Of a stretch of 64,000 bases of DNA, positions 17,841-26,676 are shown in pieces. The notes beneath the pieces are model-generated. The model worked only from the letters and a program-made list of their open reading frames with translations, had not been told where the DNA came from and did no database searches. The position numbers and the translations under genes were made by a program. Where the stretch lies: positions 3,410,001 to 3,474,000 of the forward strand of contig NZ_VISE01000001.1 in assembly GCF_007827275.1 (NCBI RefSeq). The letters are read 5' to 3'. Numbering within the stretch: position 1 is the first letter of the stretch; every line of letters starts with the position of its first letter. This DNA comes from Gillisia sp. Hel_I_86 (GTDB lineage Bacteria > Bacteroidota > Bacteroidia > Flavobacteriales > Flavobacteriaceae).

Positions 17841-19827
17841 GTGTGTCCTGTGTTGCTTCGGGATACAATTTAAGTAAAATTGAGGAGCAACAAAACTGTA
17901 ATTGAGATGAGAGTCTCATAATTTTCTGGAAACGACCCCGGCATTTGTTTCGGGTGGAAACACGCAAGAAGGTTTTGGGGATTGGTCTCTCGGCTGGGAT
18001 GTTTAGGCATACCGGTCAAACCGCCTTATGGGGCTTACCTTTCACGGGTTGGTCTTGAGCGATAAGGTCAAAGGCGCTACTGCCACTTGTAGGGTAATGT
18101 AGTTTGCTATGGTGGGGGTAAAGAAGCTGAACGAGATGTGAGTGAACCCTTGTAGAAGTGTCGTAAACAACTTTAGTATTGTCAAAATCGAGGGATGGGC
18201 GGTCCCGAGAGACAGGACTTGACGGGAGTAACCTATTTACTGGTCAAGTGGCAATCGGCATAAAGAGGGCAGGAGCTTTACTTACGGCTCAATTACGGAA
18301 CAGGAGAAGCTAATGGCAGGTGCGAAAATTCCACAACCCCGAAGGGCAAGGAAGAAATTAGCCATACGTGCCATTAGTGACGGATTATCCCGTAGTAGCG
18401 ATGAGCATCCTGTAATGGGATGGGAGCGAAGGGGCTGACTTAACAGTTTTAACTTGTATTACAACTAATGTAGATTAGGATGATTTTCAAAGAGAAACAA
18501 AAGTCGCAACCGATAGATAAGCGACAGGTAATGGAAGCCTTTAAGAAGGTACGCAGTAACAAGGGTGCATCGGGTGTCGATAAAGTATCGATTTCCGAAG
18601 TGTCCGCTCGCCCTATGAAATACCTTTATCCCGTATGGAACAGGTTAGCGAGTGGAAGTTACTTTCCCAAGCCCGTTCGCGAAGTAGAAATACCCAAAGC
18701 AGATGGCAGGATACGGAAACTGGGCATCCCGACGGTACAAGACCGAACGGCTCAAATGGTAATTAGAGAGGAGCTGGAGCAGCTTGCAGATAAGCGGTTC
18801 AGCAAAAGTTCCTTTGGCTATCGACCGAACAAATCGGCGCACCAAGCCATAAAGCAATGCAGGGAAAACTGTATGGCGATGGATTGGGCAATAGATTTGG
18901 ACATCAAGAGTTTTTTTGATGAGATAGACCACGATTTAATGCTCAAAGCATTGGGTCACTTTACCAAAGAGAAGCACATTCACTTGTACGTGACACGTTG
19001 GTTAAAAGCCAGTGTCCAAAAGAAAGATGGGAGTGTTCATCCCCGTAGCAAAGGCACACCACAGGGAGGTGTTATAAGCCCATTATTGGCAAACATTTTC
19101 CTAGACGTTGTTTTTGACAAATGGATTGAACAGCACCATCCCGAAGTAAAGTTTGAACGATATGCAGATGATATTATCATCCATTGTGCAAACTTCAAAC
19201 AAGCCCTGCGGACTTTGGAAGCGGTAAAAGCCAGATTTGAGCAATGCAAGTTGCAGATAAAGAAAGGCAAGAGCAATATTGTTTATTGCAAGCGCAACCA
19301 AAAGAAGCACCCACCGTTCAAGGTCCACTATGTAACCTTCAGTTTTTTAGGTTTTACATTCAAACCAAGAATGGTAAAGGGCTACTACGGGAACTTTCAT
19401 TTGGGTTTCACGCCCGCCATCAGCCGCCAAAGTCAAAAGCGAATCAATCAAACCTTGTTCAAGATGAAACTGCACCGTATGGTTCACTTGCGCCTGCCCG
19501 ATTTGGCAGGCATTATAGCGAACAAAGTACGAGGGTGGATTCATTATTACGGCAAGGTGCGAATGAGCGAACTACATTATGTGTTCCGCTTTTTGAATAT
19601 GCGACTGGCTAAATGGGTACGCAACAAATATCGGCGATTTAGGCGTAAACATTGGTTCTTTGCCTACAAATGGTTACAGGAGACTGCCAAGCAGTTTCCC
19701 AATCTATTTGTGCATTGGCAATATGGTTTTACGCCTTAGACTTGTTAAGAAGAGCCGTATGATGTGAGAGCATCACGTACGGTTCTGAGAGAGGTTTAGG
19801 GGTGCAATTCCCCTTTACCTACTCGAC
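17841..19827 (+). mobile_element. Group IIC-like intron, copy 4 (complete)
   Basis: 1987 nt, with 5' exon ACCCAACGTT, the same as copy 2. The 3' exon is the end of the C33 gene, whose reading frame now enters the intron. The same 5' flank with a different 3' flank than copy 2 points to exchange between copies or to insertion in two related attC ends. Confidence 0.92.
18480..19739 (+). CDS. Group II intron reverse transcriptase/maturase (copy 4)
   Basis: 419 residues, majority allele. It shares with copy 2 a G in the upstream ribozyme (AAGAAGGTTTTGG) although its protein matches the other group, so copies 2 and 4 look like partial recombinants of two lineages. Confidence 0.95.
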   Translation: MIFKEKQKSQPIDKRQVMEAFKKVRSNKGASGVDKVSISEVSARPMKYLYPVWNRLASGSYFPKPVREVEIPKADGRIRKLGIPTVQDRTAQMVIREELEQLADKRFSKSSFGYRPNKSAHQAIKQCRENCMAMDWAIDLDIKSFFDEIDHDLMLKALGHFTKEKHIHLYVTRWLKASVQKKDGSVHPRSKGTPQGGVISPLLANIFLDVVFDKWIEQHHPEVKFERYADDIIIHCANFKQALRTLEAVKARFEQCKLQIKKGKSNIVYCKRNQKKHPPFKVHYVTFSFLGFTFKPRMVKGYYGNFHLGFTPAISRQSQKRINQTLFKMKLHRMVHLRLPDLAGIIANKVRGWIHYYGKVRMSELHYVFRFLNMRLAKWVRNKYRRFRRKHWFFAYKWLQETAKQFPNLFVHWQYGFTP

Positions 19828-20287
19828 TTTTTAATTCCTTTATTCCAATTATTTCTGTCAATTTGTTTATTCCGCTTTTTGAAATAATCCTGAATCCGAA
19901 TTCCAGAAAAATAAATCTCATTACTAGAATTGTTATAAAAAGGGGGAATATTACATTTAGCTTATTTTGGATTATAGCTGCAATTATTCCAGAAATCGCC
20001 AACGATACAAATGACAAGAAAATAATTTTAAATACTTTACTTGTTCTTATTTCGATTATTCCTTTTCGGTTATTTAATTTTCCTTTCAGAATACATAATT
20101 CTCCATATAACTTTTTAGAAAGCTTAATTTCAAAAATATTTTTGTCAATTTCTCCAATGAATGTTTGATTATTCCAGTCAGACACAAACTGTTCTTTTGA
20201 TAAAGTTTGATTTTTTAATTCCGAAATCGCTAACGAACTATCATTATTTAATTCGATAGAATAATCTTTTTTTGGAAAAATTTTCAT
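19796..20287 (-). CDS. Membrane protein with intron-derived C terminus (cassette C33)
   Basis: 163 codons from the ATG at 20287; an upstream TTG at 20317 lies in the cassette arm and is unlikely. The N-terminal half is soluble and charged. One long hydrophobic stretch (IIFLSFVSLAISGIIAAII and LNVIFPLFITILVMRFIFLEF) suggests two membrane helices, followed by a short basic tail. The last ten residues (SRVGKGELHP) are encoded by the antisense strand of intron copy 4, so the native stop has been displaced. Function unknown. Confidence 0.7.
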   Translation of the reverse strand: MKIFPKKDYSIELNNDSSLAISELKNQTLSKEQFVSDWNNQTFIGEIDKNIFEIKLSKKLYGELCILKGKLNNRKGIIEIRTSKVFKIIFLSFVSLAISGIIAAIIQNKLNVIFPLFITILVMRFIFLEFGFRIISKSGINKLTEIIGIKELKSRVGKGELHP

Positions 20288-20314
20288 ACAATTTTCAATG
20301 TTTAAAATGTTGCA

Positions 20315-20442
20315 CAACGGTCTTGTTTAACGCAAGTGGCGTGGAGTAGGAACGCGAACTTGTCGGCTTAGTTGTTCTTTAATTGGCCTCTAAAATATTA
20401 CTTTTTGTTCAAATACCCGCTATTTGCTGTTAAACGATGTTA
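20315..20442 (-). repeat. attC of cassette C32
   Basis: A complete standard site; the right edge is GATGTTA. The C32 arms GTTATGCTTTGTA and TATAAAGCATAAC pair at 11 or more positions, one of the clearest cases. The toxin stop codon (20440-20442) is formed by the attC edge itself. Confidence 0.9.
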
Positions 20443-20940
20443 TGCTTTGTATGTTATCTTCTGCTCTTTGTGATTCTCTAGTAATTTGTTCAATAATTTT
20501 ATAGAATAATATCTATTGTTCTGGATAAACGTTACAAATAAAGGTCTTAAATTATCTAACAATCCTTTAGATTTTGCTATTGATAACAAACCTAAAGTTC
20601 CAATACACTCAATATTGAAATTTTCAGCTATTGTCCGTGCTTTTTTATCATCTATTAGAAGAAATTGAGCATTCAGTTCTTTATAAAGGATTAATGATTC
20701 CGATTCTCCATAATCCATTATAAAAGTCAATTCGTTGAAACTGGATATTTTGACAACTTTTAGTTCAAAAAAACTTTTGATTTCCTTATAATATTCGGTG
20801 TTTTTCTTTAAAGTTATTTCTTCCCAAACTGCATTTGGTATTTTGATTTCATCGAACAAACTATTTAAAATCTCCAGCTTATCAATAATGGCAAGGGAAA
20901 AAATAGGCCCTGCATCGGCAATTACAAGTCCGTTTTTCAT
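20440..20940 (-). CDS. DUF3368-type PIN-like toxin (cassette C32)
   Basis: 166 residues. The opening VIADAGPIFSLAIIDKLEIL is characteristic of DUF3368 proteins, which have a PIN-like ribonuclease fold. DYGESESLILYKELNAQFLLIDDKKAR supplies the central and late acidic residues. It pairs with an upstream UPF0175 antitoxin separated by 2 nt. Its TAA overlaps the R'' edge of the attC, so the gene fills the cassette to the last base. Confidence 0.85.
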   Translation of the reverse strand: MKNGLVIADAGPIFSLAIIDKLEILNSLFDEIKIPNAVWEEITLKKNTEYYKEIKSFFELKVVKISSFNELTFIMDYGESESLILYKELNAQFLLIDDKKARTIAENFNIECIGTLGLLSIAKSKGLLDNLRPLFVTFIQNNRYYSIKLLNKLLENHKEQKITYKA

Positions 20941-20942
20941 TT

Positions 20943-21203
20943 CTATTTTAATTTTTCAATATCTTTTAGTACGTCTTTTTCTGTCAAGCTAGATATTGAA
21001 ATTTTATTTTTGGAAAGTTCAGTCTCAAATTCTAATCGAGAAAGTCCAGAAAGTTGAGCGGCTTTACCAATGGTCAATTTTTGAATTTTATATAATTGAA
21101 TGGCCAACATTATTTTAATACGTTTTTTTAAATCATTTTCTGATTCATTCAACGCCAAAAGAATATCGTACGGAAAATCTACAGATATGGTTTGATAATT
21201 CAT
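20943..21203 (-). CDS. UPF0175-family antitoxin (cassette C32)
   Basis: 86 residues from the ATG at 21203; a TTG at 21224 is a less likely start. SVDFPYDILLALNESENDLKKRIKIMLAIQLY followed by KLTIGKAAQLSGLSRLEFETELSK is the UPF0175 pattern with a helix-turn-helix. Members pair with DUF3368/PIN toxins, as here, and probably autoregulate the operon. Confidence 0.88.
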   Translation of the reverse strand: MNYQTISVDFPYDILLALNESENDLKKRIKIMLAIQLYKIQKLTIGKAAQLSGLSRLEFETELSKNKISISSLTEKDVLKDIEKLK

Positions 21204-21282
21204 CTTTTCAAGGTTTATTTTCAAATTTAATCTTTTTTCAATTCAATTTGTTTATAGTTGAATGATTTTTACATATAAAGCA

Positions 21283-21410
21283 TAACGGTCTTGTTTAACG
21301 CAAGTGGCGTGGAGTAGGGACGCGAACTTGTCGGCTTAGTTGTTTGTTGCTTGGTCTCTAAAATAACACTTTTCACCAGAATGCCCGCTATTTGCTGTTA
21401 AACGATGTTG
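21283..21410 (-). repeat. attC of cassette C31
   Basis: A complete standard site with perfect R''/L'' and L'/R' elements. The C31 arms GTTGTGCCG and CGGCACAAC pair over all nine bases. Confidence 0.9.
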
Positions 21411-21481
21411 TGCCGTCGTACTTTACCGTAATCATTAATTAGTGTCAATACTTTTTAAGGGTTGTTTTTTTAATGGCTTAG

Positions 21482-21856
21482 TTATTCAATTTCTTTTTCT
21501 CTTTTTATTTCTTCCATTTCTTTTTGCGTTACTCCGTATGGAAATCCTCCGTTTGTATATCCGAGAATCATTGCAAAAATTTCATCACTTTCAAAATCCC
21601 ATAGTTCATTTAATTCATCCTCTCGACTTTTCTTTAATGAATTTTTTTGCTGTTTAAGCGATTCTAACGACTGACGCAACCGATTTTCGAATTCTTCTGA
21701 AATTTCAATTCCAATCATTCTTAATTCCTTGACCGCACATAATTTGTCAACAGAATACTTTTTTGAATACCCTTTAACTATATTGTTTCCTGAATAAGTT
21801 TTTACCCATTCTTTTGCTGGAAGAAGTCTGAATTTTCTTTTTAGTGTTTTTTTCAT
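21482..21856 (-). CDS. Hypothetical charged protein (cassette C31)
   Basis: A 124-residue protein, strongly basic at the N terminus (MKKTLKRKFRLLP) with an internal coiled-coil-like helix (FENRLRQSLESLKQQKNSLKKSREDELNELWDFE). No signal peptide or membrane segment. No family recognised. It lies 63 bp downstream of the other C31 gene, possibly in one operon. About 70 bp of spacer follow before the attC. Confidence 0.65.
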   Translation of the reverse strand: MKKTLKRKFRLLPAKEWVKTYSGNNIVKGYSKKYSVDKLCAVKELRMIGIEISEEFENRLRQSLESLKQQKNSLKKSREDELNELWDFESDEIFAMILGYTNGGFPYGVTQKEMEEIKREKEIE

Positions 21857-21919
21857 TTTTAAACCTTAATTATTGTCAGAGAATTTCGTCTCTTTTTTTC
21901 TATAATTTATCGATTTAAT

Positions 21920-22174
21920 TCAATCAAATGGTTCTTTAGGTAAAGCTATTAAATTCTTAACATATCTTTCATTGTTATACGACTTTCCATGTTTCAAAAT
22001 ATCAAACAATTCAACTGCTAAACATTGCCCAATCATTTGTCTGGTTTGAAATTCATTATACCCCTTATTTTGTAATCTATCGAATGTTTTCTTAGTCTCA
22101 GGTGGGTCGTTATCTCTAAGTTGATTATTGATTATTTCAAAAATCTGTTTTCTTAATTTTTCATTTATCTTCAT
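21920..22174 (-). CDS. DUF1841-like small protein (cassette C31)
   Basis: 84 residues from the ATG at 22174; the open frame extends upstream into the cassette arm by a non-ATG start. The pattern IINNQLRDNDPPETKKTFDRLQNKGYNEFQTRQMIGQCL resembles DUF1841-type proteins, which are all-helical. Its cellular role is unknown. It is the first gene of the cassette. Confidence 0.65.
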   Translation of the reverse strand: MKINEKLRKQIFEIINNQLRDNDPPETKKTFDRLQNKGYNEFQTRQMIGQCLAVELFDILKHGKSYNNERYVKNLIALPKEPFD

Positions 22175-22203
22175 AATTCCAAACTTTGTGAAAGTATGCG
22201 GCA

Positions 22204-22331
22204 CAACGGTCTTGTTTAACGCAAGTGGCGTGGAATTAGGACGCGAACTTGTCGGCTTTGTTGTTTGTTACTTGGTCTCTAAAATAAAACTTTTCAGCAA
22301 ACTGCCCGCTATTTGCTGTTAAACGATGTTG
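22204..22331 (-). repeat. attC of cassette C30
   Basis: A complete standard site with a small change (AAAATAAAACTTTTC for AAAATAACACTTTTC). The C30 left arm is GTTGGCAACT; the expected right partner is only partly kept (CTTCCAAC at 23282-23289), next to an IS110 insertion. Confidence 0.88.
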
Positions 22332-22347
22332 GCAACTGGCGTATTAA

Positions 22348-22974
22348 CTAATTTGAAATGTAATAGTTTGCTTCAAGGAATTTAATTTTTTTGCTGTTTT
22401 CGTTTTTTCCTGATTTAAGTTCTTTTAATAACCCTGCAATAATTATTTTTTCACTTGGCAGTTTTTCTGAATTTCTAGAATGTGCAATTAGAAATGTTTC
22501 AGAAGTTTTTTCATCTCGTAATTCATAAACATTATAATTATCAATAATTGGAATCATTACAAAGGTCATTGCTTTTCCAGCCATTATTGGAACCATTATA
22601 AATCCATTAAAATCTGATTTTTTATCAATCAATTTTGGAACTCCTTTTAAAATTGCATTTGCAGCAATTATTCCTTTTATATTCGCTTCGGATGGTAGTA
22701 ATTTTTGAGACTTGTACTTAGCATAAGTTTGCTTTAAATCTTCATCCAATTTTGAAAGGATTATTTCCTTTTCTTCACTACTCAATGAACTCATAGACAT
22801 TTCCAGAAAAAGAATCATTTTTTGTTTGTCATTAAACAATCCTCCAACTTTTCCTAGTTCAGATTGGTCTATTATTCCATCGTTTGATTTAGTTAGTAGG
22901 TTATAAAATCTGCCTCCGTTATCTAGCGACAATACAGCTTCATTAACTTCTTTATATGGAATTATTCTTTTCAT
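22348..22974 (-). CDS. Hypothetical protein (cassette C30)
   Basis: A 208-residue soluble protein without signal or membrane segments, rich in Lys and Ile. A helical N-terminal half (EKEIILSKLDEDLKQTYAKYKSQKL) is followed by a probable beta-rich segment (FNGFIMVPIMAGKAMTFVMIPI). No known family was identified. It ends 17 bp before the attC edge and forms the distal gene of C30. Confidence 0.65.
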   Translation of the reverse strand: MKRIIPYKEVNEAVLSLDNGGRFYNLLTKSNDGIIDQSELGKVGGLFNDKQKMILFLEMSMSSLSSEEKEIILSKLDEDLKQTYAKYKSQKLLPSEANIKGIIAANAILKGVPKLIDKKSDFNGFIMVPIMAGKAMTFVMIPIIDNYNVYELRDEKTSETFLIAHSRNSEKLPSEKIIIAGLLKELKSGKNENSKKIKFLEANYYISN

Positions 22975-23037
22975 TAAATTGTTTATGGTTTAGTGGAATA
23001 AGTTTTTTGCTGGGATTTATTAATGTTTTTTAAACTT

Positions 23038-23259
23038 CTAAAAAGACAACACCTCGGTCCATTTTAATAGAAAAATAATCAGAAATGTTAATCCAGTACT
23101 AGAAAAAATTACACCTTGCCATAAATAAAGTTTAGAATTCCATTGTTTAGACATCTTTTTACCCAGTTGTTTTTTATTATAATTACTTAAAATCTTCCAA
23201 CAGAGAAAAGTGGTTATTATAAAGATCGATATTGCTGTTATTGCTGTATTTAGTTCCAT
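23038..23259 (-). CDS. Small membrane protein (cassette C30)
   Basis: 73 residues with two hydrophobic helices: AITAISIFIITTFLCWKIL near the start and LWQGVIFSSTGLTFLIIFLL near the end, with a basic loop NYNKKQLGKKMSKQWNS between them. It is the first gene of the cassette, 27 bp inside the right arm. Function unknown. Confidence 0.6.
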   Translation of the reverse strand: MELNTAITAISIFIITTFLCWKILSNYNKKQLGKKMSKQWNSKLYLWQGVIFSSTGLTFLIIFLLKWTEVLSF

Positions 23260-23301
23260 AATTATTTTTTATCTGTTTTAGCTTCCAACTAACGTCAAAT
23301 A

Positions 23302-24672
23302 TTAAGTACTGATATTCAGTATTTTAGTTAATCCGATATCTTCGGGTTTAATGTCAAATTTAGCAATATTCCTTTTAATTCTATTGACCAGTTTTAGTTT
23401 TCTTTTTTGGTCAAGGAACAGATATTCTGTTGGTGGGTGATAAGGAATTCCTCTTGTGAGCATATTCCAAATAATGACTGCTAGTTTTCGTGCTGTGGCA
23501 CTTATGGCGGTTGCCCGTCCTTTTTTGTAGTTTATTCTTCTGAAAAAATCGGATAAATGCCCATCCTTTAAATTTCCAATTGTATTTGCGGCTTGCCTGA
23601 GGGCTACTTTTAAACGATTGCTTCCTTTTGGCAAGTGATGGCTCAATACCCTTCCTCCACTGATTTTATTGTTTGGGGCAAGCCTGAGCCAGGAGGTAAA
23701 TTGCTTTGCTGATTCAAATTTGTTGATTCCCTCTAAACCTATTTCGCTTATAAAGGCCATTAGTGTTGCGTCGTTCACACCTTCAATTGCCATTAAATCC
23801 ACTCCTTCAAAATACTGATAGGAGAGCTGGTTCATATCGGCATTTCTAATGGTGTTCTTGTTTTTTCTTTTGTATGGTTTTTTACTTGCAATGTGCTGTT
23901 TTTTATCATCGTCATTATTGATGACTTCTTCGAGGTGTTTTTTAATTTGAATATCTACTTGGTCTATTTGTTTTTGAAGGTGCAAATAGGTTTCCCATTC
24001 TTGTTTTAGGGCAAAGTAATAATCTTCACGGCCATTATATTGTAATGCTCTGGAAATTTCATCTTCCGATTTTCGGCAATTATAATGTCTGTTCTGAGCC
24101 AATACTTTTCCTGATTTTTCGCCACCGATAAATGCCGTGATAATTTTTGTTCCCGTAAGCCCTACGATGTCTTTTACCACCACATCCAGTCTCATGTTCA
24201 TCAATCTCAGGTATTTTTGCATTTTTAAGATCGCACTGGCAGATTGTTTTAAAATGTTTTGTCTATGGCGAGAGTAGGTCCTGATAACTGCTGTTGTGCT
24301 ATCGGGCAAAAAACTACTGCTGAGCAATCTTAGAGTGTGCAGTTTTTGTATCCATTGGCAATCTAAAATATCTGTTTTTTTTCCTTTTATGTTTTTTGTT
24401 TGACGGCCATTCACCAAAATGACATCAAAACCAAAGACGACTAATGAAGAAAATAAATTTTGCCAGTAAGTTCCAGTGCTTTCCATGGCAATGGTCGTGA
24501 CCTTGTGCTTTTTGAGCCACTCACAAAGCTCTTGATGGTCTTGGCTGTAAACACCAAATTCTTTTACGTCCTGGGCATTTTGGCCAACAGCAACCCAATG
24601 GCTTCTACTTCCAATATCAATACCTGCCGCATTGGGATTGACCACTTCTAGTGAAATCTGCTTTTTTTTCAT
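23302..24672 (-). CDS. IS110-family transposase
   Basis: A 456-residue DEDD/serine recombinase. The N-terminal RuvC-like domain contains AAGIDIGSRSHWVAVG and AMESTGTYWQNLFSSL, then KKTDILDCQWIQKLHTLRLL. The C-terminal domain contains MAIEGVNDATLMAFISEIG and WLRLAPNNKISGGRVL. It belongs to a different subgroup from the 351-residue enzyme at 2803 (longer, different spacing). For non-IS1111 IS110 elements the guide RNA normally lies upstream of the gene, here to the right of 24672. Confidence 0.92.
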   Translation of the reverse strand: MKKKQISLEVVNPNAAGIDIGSRSHWVAVGQNAQDVKEFGVYSQDHQELCEWLKKHKVTTIAMESTGTYWQNLFSSLVVFGFDVILVNGRQTKNIKGKKTDILDCQWIQKLHTLRLLSSSFLPDSTTAVIRTYSRHRQNILKQSASAILKMQKYLRLMNMRLDVVVKDIVGLTGTKIITAFIGGEKSGKVLAQNRHYNCRKSEDEISRALQYNGREDYYFALKQEWETYLHLQKQIDQVDIQIKKHLEEVINNDDDKKQHIASKKPYKRKNKNTIRNADMNQLSYQYFEGVDLMAIEGVNDATLMAFISEIGLEGINKFESAKQFTSWLRLAPNNKISGGRVLSHHLPKGSNRLKVALRQAANTIGNLKDGHLSDFFRRINYKKGRATAISATARKLAVIIWNMLTRGIPYHPPTEYLFLDQKRKLKLVNRIKRNIAKFDIKPEDIGLTKILNIST

Positions 24673-24869
24673 AATAGTTTGTTTTTAAAGATTATAAAAT
24701 AAGCTCCAAGAAATGTAACTACTGATTTTGAAATTATTCCAATCGGGATTACTATGAAAGTATCGCCACTAAACTCAAACGCAAGTAATGATGACCTATT
24801 ACTTTTTACATTCAAACCTTGATTGCGGTCGGGCTTTTTAAACACCAATGCTGAAACCGGCCTTAACAA
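24669..24869 (-). pseudogene. Possible remnant of a C29 membrane protein gene
   Basis: A short open frame between the IS110 transposase start and the attC at 24939. Its second half (FIVIPIGIISKSVVTFLGAYFII) looks like a membrane helix. It may be the surviving part of the C29 gene, cut by the IS, or part of the noncoding end of the IS. Evidence is weak; the frame has no convincing start near the cassette edge. Confidence 0.3.
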
Positions 24870-24938
24870 GGAGCCGAAACAAAGATACGCCCGTTAGCAG
24901 AAAAACTCAACTCGATTTTTTAGTAGGGGGATTGCAGG

Positions 24939-25066
24939 CAACGGTCTTGTTTAACGCAAGTGGCGTGGAGTAGGGACGCGAACTTGTCGGTTTAGTTGTT
25001 TGTTAATTGGTCTCTAAAATAACACTTTTCAGCAGAATGCCCGCTATTTGCTGTTAAACGATGTTG
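24939..25066 (-). repeat. attC of cassette C28
   Basis: A complete standard site. The C28 arms GTTGTGCAC and GTGCACAAC (25671-25677) pair over nine bases. It also marks the right end of damaged cassette C29 (arm GCAGGCAAC). Confidence 0.9.
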
Positions 25067-25077
25067 TGCACTGGCGA

Positions 25078-25653
25078 CTATACATATTCAGATAAACTTA
25101 ATACTAGACTGCTAACTGAAGCGATGTCACTCAATAAATTCAGCAAACTTTTTATTCCAAATTTCGGAATATTATTTTTTTCAAGATTTAATTTAATTTC
25201 TTTAGTGCACTCATCAATGTTTTCTTTTCGTTCATCAGTAACTTTAGAATCTTGATTAATTGTATTGGAAATTTCATCTATTAGATAGGTGATATTTTCG
25301 ATTTTGGAATTAATATTTATGCTTTTGGATTGATTTACAATATTTGAATTTGGACTATTACTAATTGTCAAATTATAATTGTGATTTATAACAGGTTTAC
25401 CAACTTCTGTAAATGAATCTTCTTCACAATATTCAATGCCGATACTTGTCAATGTAGCACGAAGACTACTTTTAGTATGTGATAGTTTTATTAAATCAAG
25501 ATTATATAATCTTTCTGCCAGAACCTTGGCATCACTTCTATTTATATCGTCGGGCATTTTATCCGTAATTGCATAAATATCCGACATTTGATCTTCGGAT
25601 TTACTTTTGTAAAGTTCATTTAGTAAAAAATCTAATCTTGCTTTTTGTTTCAT
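25078..25653 (-). CDS. Hypothetical protein with Asn/Ser-rich linker (cassette C28)
   Basis: 191 residues from the ATG at 25653. The N-terminal part (LDFLLNELYKSKSEDQMSD through LIKLSHTKSSLRATLTSIG) looks like a winged-helix-type fold. A low-complexity linker follows (SNSPNSNIVNQSKSININS), then a helical segment and a short hydrophobic C terminus (LLSDIASVSSLVLSLSEYV). The layout resembles effector-associated proteins, but no family was identified. Confidence 0.65.
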   Translation of the reverse strand: MKQKARLDFLLNELYKSKSEDQMSDIYAITDKMPDDINRSDAKVLAERLYNLDLIKLSHTKSSLRATLTSIGIEYCEEDSFTEVGKPVINHNYNLTISNSPNSNIVNQSKSININSKIENITYLIDEISNTINQDSKVTDERKENIDECTKEIKLNLEKNNIPKFGIKSLLNLLSDIASVSSLVLSLSEYV

Positions 25654-25673
25654 TTTTTTTTTTTGCTTGTGCA

Positions 25674-25801
25674 CAACGGTCTTGTTTAACGCAAGTGGCG
25701 TGGAGTAGGGACACGTTTTTGTCGGCTTTGTTGTTTTCTTTTTGCTCTCTAAAATAACGCTTTTCAGCAATCTGCCCGCTATTTGCTGTTAAACGATGTT
25801 G
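25674..25801 (-). repeat. attC of cassette C27
   Basis: A complete site with GGACACGTTTTTGTCGG in its centre, a variant shared with 31442 and 40919. The C27 arms GTTGTGGTGC and GCACCACAAC pair over ten bases. Confidence 0.9.
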
Positions 25802-25815
25802 TGGTGCGTTATTTA

Positions 25816-26103
25816 TTAAGCAGACATTTTTGGGTTGACCTGAATTTGTCCTCCAATCGCTTTTAAAACTTTCATTATTGTTGCAAATTGAGGTTTTGCT
25901 CCATCTGATAAAGCTTTGTATAAACTTGGCCTGCTCAATCCTGTTTGTTCTGATATTTTAGTCATCCCAATCGCCTTTGCAATATGACCGATTGCATTAA
26001 TTACATCTGCATTATCTCCTTCTTCTAAAACAGTATTGAGATATTCAGCGATCATCTCCTTGCTGTCTAAATAATCTGCAATGTCAAATTTTGAAGTTCC
26101 CAT
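25816..26103 (-). CDS. Addiction-module antidote protein, HigA-like (cassette C27)
   Basis: A 95-residue antitoxin. The segment DIADYLDSKEMIAEYLNTVLEEGD then IGHIAKAIGMTKISEQTGLSRPSLYKALSDGAKPQFATIMKVLKAIG has the layout of the TIGR02684 addiction-module antidotes, with a Cro-type helix-turn-helix. It lies 5 nt downstream of the toxin gene, the toxin-first order usual for this family, and should repress its own promoter. Confidence 0.9.
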   Translation of the reverse strand: MGTSKFDIADYLDSKEMIAEYLNTVLEEGDNADVINAIGHIAKAIGMTKISEQTGLSRPSLYKALSDGAKPQFATIMKVLKAIGGQIQVNPKMSA

Positions 26104-26108
26104 ATTTT

Positions 26109-26408
26109 CTATTTGTTTAGTTTTTTCCAGATTTCTTTTGCTTTCTTTATATCATTTTCTTGAGATGACTTATCTCCACCAATTAGCAAAACAATTATTT
26201 TACCGTCCTTTTCTTTGAAATAAACACGATATCCTTTCGCAAAATTCACACGCATTTCTCTTATTCCGTCGCCTACAGGTTTGCAATCGCCAAAATGCTC
26301 GTCATTTTCTATTTTTTGAATTCTGAATAAGATTTTTGATTTAGCTTTTAAGTCTTTTAGCTTTCTCAGCCATTTATCAAATTCAATTGTTTTTTCAATA
26401 AAGAACAT
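26109..26408 (-). CDS. HigB/RelE-type toxin (cassette C27)
   Basis: A 99-residue ribosome-dependent mRNA interferase-like toxin of the Gp49/HigB group: EFDKWLRKLKDLKAKSKILFRI at the start and MRVNFAKGYRVYFKEKDGKIIVLLIGGDKSSQENDIKKA at the end. The latter is the usual RelE-fold C-terminal half. It is the first gene of C27 and is followed by its antidote. Confidence 0.9.
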   Translation of the reverse strand: MFFIEKTIEFDKWLRKLKDLKAKSKILFRIQKIENDEHFGDCKPVGDGIREMRVNFAKGYRVYFKEKDGKIIVLLIGGDKSSQENDIKKAKEIWKKLNK

Positions 26409-26500
26409 AAATATTGTATCTACTTGGATACAAATTTACATTATTTTTTTGAATGAATAAAATTTAATTAGGTTTTCTGAACATGCTGAATAATGCACCA

Positions 26501-26629
26501 CAACGGTTTTGTGTATGGTTAGTTGCGTGTTTAAGCAACTAATTTAGTAAACAAAAACGAACGCGAGAAAATTCCGAAGGAATTTTCCAAATAAGCACTT
26601 GCCAAAGCAATTAATTATACACGGTGTTG
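26501..26629 (-). repeat. Divergent attC of cassette C26
   Basis: It keeps the palindromic layout but has a different sequence: CAACGGTTTTGTGTATGG on the left and AATTATACACGGTGTTG on the right. The centre has an inverted repeat, AAAATTCCGAAGGAATTTTCC. The C26 arms GTTGCCATT and AATGGCAAC pair. This distinct site type implies acquisition from another array. Confidence 0.8.
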
Positions 26630-26676
26630 CCATTTCGTTGTTTTTTCGCAAAGGTTAATTCGGACTATTCATTTTA

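Larger units (their letters stand above)
23290..24880 (-). mobile_element. IS110-family element at the C30/C29 boundary (bounds approximate)
   Basis: This lies immediately after CCAAC (23285-23289), the outer edge of cassette C30. The attC expected there is missing, so the element probably inserted into, or deleted, the attC of C29. The left end lies within 12 nt of the transposase stop. The right end is not defined: no clear terminal repeat was found, and the boundary with the C29 remnant falls somewhere between 24680 and 24900. Confidence 0.65.
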
